A DNA stretch of 64,000 nucleotides from Paenibacillus montaniterrae. Lineage in GTDB: Bacteria > Bacillota > Bacilli > Paenibacillales > Paenibacillaceae. The notes under the pieces are model-generated. The model saw only the letters and a program-made list of their open reading frames with translations. It was not told the origin of the DNA and ran no database searches. Below are positions 57,968-64,000 of this stretch, piece after piece. Position 1 is the first letter of the stretch, and each line of letters begins with the position of its first letter. Location: NCBI RefSeq assembly GCF_018403185.1, contig NZ_BOSE01000012.1, positions 1 to 64,000 of the forward strand, read 5' to 3'. The position numbers and the translations under genes were made by a program.

Positions 57968-58828
57968 ATGCTTAGAGGGCTCTATTCTGCCGCATCAGGA
58001 TTAATCAGTCAGCAGCGGCGTCATGATACGATTACGAACAATATTGCCAATATTGAAACGGCGGGCTATAAGCAAAATACAGCGGCATTGCGTTCGTTTA
58101 ATGAGATGCTGCTGTCAATTACAGGTGTCAACGGGCAGGAGCGCAGGTCGATTGGCACTTGGACTGGCAATGTATTTGCCGAAGAAAGCTTGACGTATCA
58201 CTTGCAAGGTGATTTAACTGAGACGAACAACCGAAATGATTTTGCAATCCTTTCGAATATAGCAGTAGATGACTTGGTGTTTGACCAATCGGGCAAAGCA
58301 GTAAGGGCGAACGGTGAGGTCGTGTTCCAGCCTCAAGCTTATTTCACTGTGCAAAATGCACAGGGAGAAATTCGTTACACGCGCGGCGGACAATTCTCCG
58401 TGACGAGCGATGGTTATTTAACGACGAGCACAGGCGATCATATACTTGGAACGAATAACGAACCGATCGTGCTGCCGGCTGGCGTCAGTCTGGATGAGCT
58501 TACACTGACAAGTGATCGTCGTCTTGTTACATCAGCGGGCACGGATACAGGCATTCAGCTATTGATATCTCGCATTGACAATCCTAATGGACTAGTAAGA
58601 GAAGGAGATGGCAATTTCAAGCTGGTCGAGGGTACTGCTGTACCTATTACAGATCTGGATGCGGTTGAGGTTCGCCAGGGCTATATTGAAAACTCTAACG
58701 TAGATGTGCTGCAATCTTCTGTAGATCTAATGGCTGCTTTGCGCGCCTATGAAGCGAATCAAAAGATTGTGCAATATTATGATGCGACACTGCAAAAAAC
58801 AGCCAATGATATCGGCAGAATTGGCTAA
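57968..58828 (+). CDS. flhO: Flagellar hook-basal body protein FlhO
   Basis: A rod/hook-type axial protein (FlgF/FlgG family), 286 residues. The N-terminal MLRGLYSAASGLISQQRRHD and TNNIANIETAGYKQ motif and the C-terminal QGYIENSNVDVLQSSVDLM and LRAYEANQKIVQYYD helices form the coiled-coil core. These axial proteins are exported through the flagellar type III apparatus. ATG 57968 is used because AGGAGGAG is 7 bp upstream. Confidence 0.93.
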   Translation: MLRGLYSAASGLISQQRRHDTITNNIANIETAGYKQNTAALRSFNEMLLSITGVNGQERRSIGTWTGNVFAEESLTYHLQGDLTETNNRNDFAILSNIAVDDLVFDQSGKAVRANGEVVFQPQAYFTVQNAQGEIRYTRGGQFSVTSDGYLTTSTGDHILGTNNEPIVLPAGVSLDELTLTSDRRLVTSAGTDTGIQLLISRIDNPNGLVREGDGNFKLVEGTAVPITDLDAVEVRQGYIENSNVDVLQSSVDLMAALRAYEANQKIVQYYDATLQKTANDIGRIG

Positions 58829-58844
58829 GGGGGAGTAAGGCACG

Positions 58845-59678
58845 ATGAATAGCTCAATGATCAAGGCGCTTAATTCCATGAACTCCTATCAAATGAAAAT
58901 GGATGTCATTTCGGATAATGTGGCTAATTTCAACACAGTTGGCTACAAGAAGAAATCAACCGTTTTTGAAGACCTATTAAATAATACAAAGACTCAGCCA
59001 CAAGACTTTGCTTTGGATGGACGCTTGACCCCGCTTGGCTTTAATCAGGGCTGGGGCTCGAGAGTTACTGGACTTGTTACTGACTTTACGCAAGGCACGT
59101 TGAATGCAACCGGTGTGCTGACGGATTTGGCGATTGAAGGCAATGCGCTCTTTGAGGTTCAGGTGGATGCGGCAGGCACGACTGCGTATACGAAGGATGG
59201 CTCTTTTCAAATTAGTCTCAATCAGGCAGGAGCAGCAGTTTTGACAACCTCCCAAGGATATCCAGTTGTTGGTACATTGCCAGACGGCTCTCAAGGAAGT
59301 ATTATTATACCTGATGGCTATGCGATGAAGGTGCAGGCTGACGGCAGCGTATTAGGCGTTACTGAAACAGGGGAGTCGATCGCTTTAGGTCGAATTAATC
59401 TGGTTCAACCCGTCCGTCCTGACGCGCTCGTTCAAGTAGCTGACAATTTGTTTGCAGTTGCAACTGGAGCTAATGCTGACGAAGCGGTTTTACAGGTTAT
59501 CCCTAACACAGAAAATCGTCTCGCTGTTCGCCAAGGCTATTTGGAGCAGTCCAATGTTGATTATTCCACAGAAATGACCGACTTACTAAAAGTTCAACGC
59601 GCATATCAACTCGCAGCAAGAGCACTAAGTTCTAGTGATACGATGATGCAGTTAGCGAACAATTTGCGTAACAATTAG
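58845..59678 (+). CDS. flhP: Flagellar hook-basal body protein FlhP
   Basis: The second rod-type axial protein, 277 residues. The N-terminal MNSSMIKALNSMNSYQMKMD and SDNVANFNTVGYKKKS and the C-terminal QGYLEQSNVDYSTEMTDLLK and RAYQLAARALSSSD are the family signatures. It lies 16 bp after flhO with GGGGGAG upstream, so the two are co-expressed. Confidence 0.93.
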   Translation: MNSSMIKALNSMNSYQMKMDVISDNVANFNTVGYKKKSTVFEDLLNNTKTQPQDFALDGRLTPLGFNQGWGSRVTGLVTDFTQGTLNATGVLTDLAIEGNALFEVQVDAAGTTAYTKDGSFQISLNQAGAAVLTTSQGYPVVGTLPDGSQGSIIIPDGYAMKVQADGSVLGVTETGESIALGRINLVQPVRPDALVQVADNLFAVATGANADEAVLQVIPNTENRLAVRQGYLEQSNVDYSTEMTDLLKVQRAYQLAARALSSSDTMMQLANNLRNN

Positions 59679-59694
59679 AACGTAGGTGACTGAA

Positions 59695-60153
59695 ATGAGT
59701 AATAAACGATACGATACAGAGCATACAGCGGCAATTTCAGATCAGGATGTATCGCGCAACCATCTGTTCGAGGAGCAAGAAACGATCTTATTGTCGCGTG
59801 CGGACAGGCATCGTAATTCTGATCGTGTCAGTTCGTTGTTCTCGCGTGGAAAAAAAGAGGATGAGCTGGCGAGCATCACAGAATCAAGCATGGATGCAGA
59901 AGAAGAGGAAGCAGCCGCTATCGCATCTTCTAATGCTGACCGTGCTGAAGGCCAGGAGAAGAAGAAATCTCCTGTCTGGGCGCGCGCTTTGCTTTGGATA
60001 CTGCGTAAAAGCATTGCCCCGATCATTATGATTATTATGCTCGTGGCCGGGCTGTATATTGGCTACGTCATTTTAGGCGGTCAGCCTAAAGAGGATGTTT
60101 TTCAATTCAGTACATGGAAGCATATGTGGGATTTAATTTTCGCCGAATCTTAA
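59695..60153 (+). CDS. EpuA-like (DNA-directed RNA polymerase subunit beta, PF11772 type) membrane protein
   Basis: A 152-residue protein with a long charged, disordered N-terminal part (to about 100; acidic DAEEEEAAAIA). One membrane helix (about 108-132, RKSIAPIIMIIMLVAGLYIG) and a short tail with FQFSTWKHMWDLIF follow. The helix plus the F-x-x-STWxH tail is the EpuA pattern, a family often mislabelled as an RNA polymerase subunit. Its role is unknown; it follows flhP by 16 bp and may travel with motility or envelope genes. ATG 59695 preferred to GTG 59686. Confidence 0.75.
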   Translation: MSNKRYDTEHTAAISDQDVSRNHLFEEQETILLSRADRHRNSDRVSSLFSRGKKEDELASITESSMDAEEEEAAAIASSNADRAEGQEKKKSPVWARALLWILRKSIAPIIMIIMLVAGLYIGYVILGGQPKEDVFQFSTWKHMWDLIFAES

Positions 60154-60180
60154 TGGTTGCGGTGAGCGTATTTATACGAA

Positions 60181-60215
60181 CAAAAATCAGTCAGCAGTCT
60201 GCTGGCTGATTTTTA
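60181..60215 (+). terminator. Terminator after the flhO-flhP-epuA group
   Basis: AAAAATCAGTCAG and CTGGCTGATTTTT form the stem around CAGTCTG, followed by A/T-rich sequence. Confidence 0.85.
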
Positions 60216-60293
60216 CTTTTGGTTCAGTTTTCATTTTGCATGAGGTAGTCTATAATAGTTGGAAGTTAGATAAAATATTCACACGCATACAAA

Positions 60294-60333
60294 GAGGCTT
60301 GCTTGTGGATGTTAAATCCGGCAAGCAAGCCTC
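60294..60333. repeat. Perfect 12-bp stem-loop in the fabZ leader
   Basis: GAGGCTTGCTTG and CAAGCAAGCCTC surround a 16-base loop. It lies 40 bp after a likely promoter (TTTTCA, 17 bp, TATAAT near 60251) and 110 bp before fabZ. It lacks a T-run and may be an RNA stabiliser or attenuator. Confidence 0.5.
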
Positions 60334-60443
60334 CTTATCTCAACCTTCACTTCCTGCAGGATGTAGAAGGATACTTATAGTATTAGCTAACAATCAAATT
60401 TTATACGTCTGAAAATTGATAAAAAGGAAAGAGGAATTTGCTG

Positions 60444-60881
60444 ATGTTAGATATTAATGAAATCCAAAAAATTATTCCGCATCGTCCGCCGTTTTTGCTC
60501 ATTGATCGTATTACAGAAGTTGTTCCAGGTGAAAGAGCTGTAGGTTTAAAAAATGTAACAATGAATGAGCCTTATTTTGTAGGACATTTTCCTGGCTATC
60601 CTGTTATGCCTGGCGTGCTTATTGTTGAGGCGTTGGCACAGGTAGGCACAGTAGCAATGCTAATGATTGAAGCGAATAAAGGAAAGCTTGGCTTTTTTGC
60701 TGGTATTGACGGCTTCCGTTTTCGTGAGCAAGTAAAGCCAGGCGATACGTTGACGCTTGAAGTAGAAATTACAAGGCTAAAGGGCCCGATTGGCAAGGGC
60801 AAAGGTATTGCAAAGGTTGACGGTAAGGTTGTAGCAGAAGGCGAGCTAATGTTTGCATTGACTAATCCGACTGAAGCATAA
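60444..60881 (+). CDS. fabZ: 3-hydroxyacyl-[acyl-carrier-protein] dehydratase FabZ
   Basis: This dehydrates beta-hydroxyacyl-ACP in fatty acid elongation. The 145-residue hot-dog fold has catalytic His48 in GHFPGYPVMPGVLIVEAL and Glu62. The N-terminus IIPHRPPFLLIDRI is typical. ATG 60444 lies 9 bp after AAGAGG; TTG 60438 is possible. B. subtilis has the same gene (ywpB) near flhOP. No clear FapR site could be confirmed. Confidence 0.95.
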   Translation: MLDINEIQKIIPHRPPFLLIDRITEVVPGERAVGLKNVTMNEPYFVGHFPGYPVMPGVLIVEALAQVGTVAMLMIEANKGKLGFFAGIDGFRFREQVKPGDTLTLEVEITRLKGPIGKGKGIAKVDGKVVAEGELMFALTNPTEA

Positions 60882-60915
60882 TGAATTTGTAAGTAGAAGG
60901 AAGGGTATTAAATTT

Positions 60916-62631
60916 ATGACACAATTGTCTAATGAACAAGCTAAGGTTCGTTACGAATCTTGGCTGCAGGATCCTAATATTGATGAAGAAACGAAGCGCG
61001 AGCTGCGCGCATTAGCAGGACAAGAACAGGAAATTACTGACCGCTTTTATCGTGACCTTGAATTTGGCACAGGCGGTTTGCGTGGCGTAATGGGAGCGGG
61101 TACGAATCGGCTTAATGCTTATACTGTGGGCAAAGCTACTCAAGGCTTGGCGAATTGGCTGATGGCTCAAAACTTGTCTTCTCCATCTGCGGTTATTGCG
61201 CATGATTCACGCAACAACTCGCCGCAGTTTGCATTGGATGCGGCACTGGTTCTTGCCGCTAATGGCGTACGTACGTATTTGTTCAAGTCGTTGCGTGCTA
61301 CCCCGCAGCTATCATTTGCTGTACGCAAGCTTCAGGCGAGCACAGGCATCGTCATTACGGCAAGCCATAATCCGCCGGAATACAACGGTTATAAAGCTTA
61401 TGGTGCGGATGGCTGCCAGCTGGTGCCTGAGGATGCAGAGCAGGTCATTGCGGCGATTGCTAAACTGTCCAGCTTTGACGAAATTAAACGCATGACGCAG
61501 CAGGAGGCTGAGGAGCAAGGCTTGCTGGTATGGCTGGACGAGTCAATCGATGAAGCTTATGTGCAAACCGTAGTAGCTCAAAGCGTGAATCATCAGCTGC
61601 TGCAGGGCGAGCTTGGCGATACTTTTAAAGTTGTATTTACGCCGCTGCATGGTTCAGGCAATTGGCCTGTTCGCAATGTGCTTGCTGCCGCGGGCTTTAA
61701 GCAGGTTTATGTAGTTGCCGAGCAGGAGCAGCCGGACGGCAACTTCAGCACTGTCAAATCTCCGAATCCCGAGGAGAAGGAAGCCTTTACGAAGGCGATC
61801 GAGTTAGCGCGCAAGGTTGAGGCTGATGTCATTATTGGCACTGACCCGGATGCGGATCGCATGGGCGCAGTTGTCAAAAACAATGATGGCGACTATGTCG
61901 TGCTGACAGGCAATCAGTCCGGAGCTATTATGGTTCATTACTTGCTGAGCCAGCTGCAGGCACGTGGACAAATGCCGGATAACGGTGTTGTCATTAAAAC
62001 GATCGTAACGAGCGAGCTGGGTGAAGTGATTGCCAAGCACTACGGCGCTTCGGTTGAAAATACATTAACCGGCTTTAAATATATCGGCGAAAAAATGACG
62101 CGATATGAGCAAACGGGAGAAAAAACATTTTTATTTGGATATGAGGAAAGCTATGGCTATCTGACAGGCACGTATGCGCGCGACAAGGATGCTATAATGG
62201 CATCGCTATTCATTTGTGAGGCGGCTGCTTACTACAGCACGCAAGGCAAAACCTTGTACGATGTATTGCAAGAGCTGTACGAGCAATTCGGCTACTTTTT
62301 GGAAAGCCAGCAATCACGCACGCTGAAAGGCATTGACGGGGTAGCGCAAATTGCTGCGATTATGACGAATTTCCGGGAACAGCCACCGACAGAGATTGCA
62401 GGCATTCGCGTTCAGCAAGTGCTTGATTATGCGCAAGGACTGGATGGGTTGCGTGCAGAGAACGTGTTGAAATATATGCTTGCTGACGGCTCGTGGTTCT
62501 GTCTTCGTCCGTCGGGCACAGAGCCTAAAATTAAAGTGTATTTCGCAGTAAAAGGCACATCAGCCGAAGATGCGGCAGCTAAGCAGGCTGCAATTAGTGA
62601 AGCGGTTATGCAGCGGGTTGACGGAGTATAA
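60916..62631 (+). CDS. pgcA: Alpha-phosphoglucomutase / phosphomannomutase (PgcA type)
   Basis: This interconverts glucose 1-phosphate and glucose 6-phosphate, supplying UDP-glucose for teichoic acids and glycolipids. The 571-residue alpha-D-phosphohexomutase has the phosphoserine loop GIVITASHNPPEYNGYK, the Mg2+ loop GTDPDADRMG, the sugar loop FGYEESYGYL and the phosphate site RPSGTEPKIKVYF. Length and the N-terminal DLEFGTGGLRGVMGAGTNR match B. subtilis PgcA. AAGGAAGGG upstream. Confidence 0.94.
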   Translation: MTQLSNEQAKVRYESWLQDPNIDEETKRELRALAGQEQEITDRFYRDLEFGTGGLRGVMGAGTNRLNAYTVGKATQGLANWLMAQNLSSPSAVIAHDSRNNSPQFALDAALVLAANGVRTYLFKSLRATPQLSFAVRKLQASTGIVITASHNPPEYNGYKAYGADGCQLVPEDAEQVIAAIAKLSSFDEIKRMTQQEAEEQGLLVWLDESIDEAYVQTVVAQSVNHQLLQGELGDTFKVVFTPLHGSGNWPVRNVLAAAGFKQVYVVAEQEQPDGNFSTVKSPNPEEKEAFTKAIELARKVEADVIIGTDPDADRMGAVVKNNDGDYVVLTGNQSGAIMVHYLLSQLQARGQMPDNGVVIKTIVTSELGEVIAKHYGASVENTLTGFKYIGEKMTRYEQTGEKTFLFGYEESYGYLTGTYARDKDAIMASLFICEAAAYYSTQGKTLYDVLQELYEQFGYFLESQQSRTLKGIDGVAQIAAIMTNFREQPPTEIAGIRVQQVLDYAQGLDGLRAENVLKYMLADGSWFCLRPSGTEPKIKVYFAVKGTSAEDAAAKQAAISEAVMQRVDGV

Positions 62632-62670
62632 TTGTGCACCGCTATGGTGTGAACAAAACGGAGGGGTAAC

Positions 62671-64000
62671 GTGCACTGGAGGCAATGGAACAAAAAAGCA
62701 AGAATGCTGCTTTGGATTATTACACTAGCTGGTGTTATTGCGGCAATTCCGCTTGGCGTGCTGCGCGTCAGTATGGAAAGCTCGGCTGATACGGTTGAAT
62801 ATGTATTCGATTATCGTGATTTGGAGGAAGTAGCCAACTATCAAAGCAATGTCGCATCGTTTCTGGACGAAAAGCTGCTTGCTTTAAAAGCAGCAGGCGT
62901 ACAAACGATGTCGCTATATGAAAGCTCCCTCAAGGATTTAATGCAGTCTGGACGACTGGTTTACTATTCTGAAAAGGATATGGCGAGCTTACAAGGCACC
63001 CTGCTTGATACGACAAAAAATCATACGTATGTCATTTTTGCCGGAGAGCAGGAAGCTGAAAAAATCGCGCCGATTATTAAGCACGAATATGCCAGACAAG
63101 GCGTGAACGTCAACGATTGGACCTATGAGGACAAGCCGGCGCTCATTATTGAGGAATCGATCAACGCAGCGAACTTAAAAACGCTTGATTTCGATCCGAT
63201 GACGATTGAAATGTTGAAGGATTACGGGTTCAATATTATCGCACGCTTCTCGGATCGCATTCAGCCTTACCATAAAGGGATGGCTGAGGAGCAAGTGAAG
63301 CGCTTGAACGAATATGGAGTTACCCGCATTATTTTTGACGGTACGCATGTAAAAGGGGCCAATGATCAGGCTGAAATGAAAAGCTTGAATCATTTTGGCG
63401 AGTTGCTAAAAAGCTACAATATGGGAATTAGCGTTATTGAAAATTTAAGAGCGCCTCAGGCGGGTACAGCAACACTTGCTTATTTGCTTGATTACAATGT
63501 AGTTCGTCTATATTCCCTATCTGATGCCGACAGCTTTACAATGACGCCTGAGGGCATTACAGACCGCTTTAAGCTTGCTGCCAAGGATCGCAACATACGT
63601 ATGTTTTTCTTGAATGTTGGCGTTAGGTCTAACGGCAATACAGGTGTGCTTGAGCATTCTGTAGACAAGCTTACAGAAGCGCTGGCTGGAGAAGAAGGCG
63701 TTGTCGCACAAATGGAGAAAGCAGGCTTTCCGAACGGAATTGCCCAAGCTTTTGATTATGAAAACCCGCAATGGACGAAATTCGCCCGAATTATCGTTGC
63801 ACTTGCAGCAATAGCGATTATTACGCTGCTTGTAGGAGCATTTTTGCCGGGAACAGAGATTATTATCTTTATATTAGGTGTAATTGGCTCAGGCGGGTTG
63901 TATGTATTGAATAGCTCGCTTATGGAGCAGGGCTTGGCACTCGGCGCTGCTATTAGCGGACCGACGTTAGGCGTAATCTGGATGCTGAATCGCATGTATG
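62671..64000 (+). CDS. DUF5693 family membrane protein (5' part, runs off the window)
   Basis: A GTG start at 62671 with GGAGGGG upstream opens a frame with no stop to the window end (443 codons seen). The N-terminus is basic with a membrane helix (about 11-32). A large extracytoplasmic domain (about 35-365) includes LLALKAAGVQTMSLYESSL, IIARFSDRIQPYHKG and ITDRFKLAAKDRNIRMFFLN. At least three hydrophobic helices begin near residue 370. This fits DUF5693, whose members often sit beside csaB (polysaccharide pyruvyl transferase) in Paenibacillus and relatives. The gene lies 39 bp after pgcA. Function unknown. Confidence 0.82.
   Translation, partial: MHWRQWNKKARMLLWIITLAGVIAAIPLGVLRVSMESSADTVEYVFDYRDLEEVANYQSNVASFLDEKLLALKAAGVQTMSLYESSLKDLMQSGRLVYYSEKDMASLQGTLLDTTKNHTYVIFAGEQEAEKIAPIIKHEYARQGVNVNDWTYEDKPALIIEESINAANLKTLDFDPMTIEMLKDYGFNIIARFSDRIQPYHKGMAEEQVKRLNEYGVTRIIFDGTHVKGANDQAEMKSLNHFGELLKSYNMGISVIENLRAPQAGTATLAYLLDYNVVRLYSLSDADSFTMTPEGITDRFKLAAKDRNIRMFFLNVGVRSNGNTGVLEHSVDKLTEALAGEEGVVAQMEKAGFPNGIAQAFDYENPQWTKFARIIVALAAIAIITLLVGAFLPGTEIIIFILGVIGSGGLYVLNSSLMEQGLALGAAISGPTLGVIWMLNRMY

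Noticed and set aside
60370..60383. GATACTTATAGTATTA as a FapR operator before fabZ
   Set aside because: It is palindromic (ATACT/AGTAT) but too short and too different from the FapR consensus I know to call.

Overview
The window looks like an oriC-proximal chromosomal segment of an endospore-forming, flagellated, low-to-mid GC Firmicute, most likely Paenibacillaceae (Paenibacillus or a close relative). The evidence is gene order matching Bacillus subtilis in two blocks (guaB-dacA-pdxST-serS-tRNA-Ser; and prfA-prmC-spoIIR-ywlC-mntP-ywlE-rpiB-ywlG-glyA-upp-mnaA-atp-murA-spoIID-spoIIQ-spoIIID-mbl-flhO-flhP-fabZ), strong AGGAGG-type ribosome binding sites, frequent TTG/GTG starts, spore genes preceded by sigma-F/sigma-E-like promoters, and a DUF5693 gene at the end. 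No phage, plasmid, CRISPR or transposase gene is visible.

Layout. 1-430: end of an rRNA operon (23S 3' end, 5S, terminator). 0.5-8 kb: an acetyltransferase, guaB, dacA, pdxST, serS and a tRNA-Ser. 8-16.4 kb: DUF4870 protein, Spo0E-like phosphatase, tadA, a PAS sensor kinase, an SDR-type protein, an RluF-like pseudouridine synthase, motAB (minus strand), an orphan 96-residue protein and an MFS transporter. 16.5-22.7 kb: an NlpC/P60 hydrolase under a c-di-AMP (ydaO/yuaA) riboswitch, glnS, hisC, an Rrf2 regulator with a palindromic operator, trxA and ychF. 22.7-31.7 kb: prfA, prmC, spoIIR, the threonylcarbamoyl-AMP synthase gene, mntP, ywlE, and rpiB-ywlG-glyA behind a ZTP riboswitch. 32-37.8 kb: an oppABCDF peptide importer placed between glyA and upp. 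38-40.7 kb: upp, a tandem repeat array, and mnaA. 40.8-48 kb: the full ATP synthase operon atpZ-I-B-E-F-H-A-G-D-C. 48.2-52.4 kb: two large degenerate complex-I antiporter-like membrane proteins and a DUF1146 gene. 52.5-64 kb: murA, spoIID, spoIIQ, spoIIID, mbl, flhO, flhP, an EpuA-like protein, fabZ, pgcA and the 5' part of a DUF5693 gene.

Most notable: (1) The two genes between atpC and the DUF1146 gene look like remnants of a nuoL-nuoM-nuoN cluster. The first is NuoL-like. The second looks like NuoM joined to the C-terminal half of NuoN. Both keep the fold signatures and intact, translationally coupled frames but appear to have lost the charged residues of the proton channels, and no other complex I subunit is present. 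(2) A family of roughly 170-180 bp MITE-like repeats ending in inverted GTTCAAAAAGC termini occurs in three intergenic regions, including a 188-bp-period tandem array after upp and an internally deleted 81-bp copy. (3) Two clusters of DnaA boxes (TTATNCACA) lie far from any dnaA gene, before the sensor kinase gene and before prfA. (4) Two metabolite riboswitches and a perfect Rrf2-type operator can be read directly. Starts were chosen by ribosome binding site and family alignment where the longest frame was unlikely.
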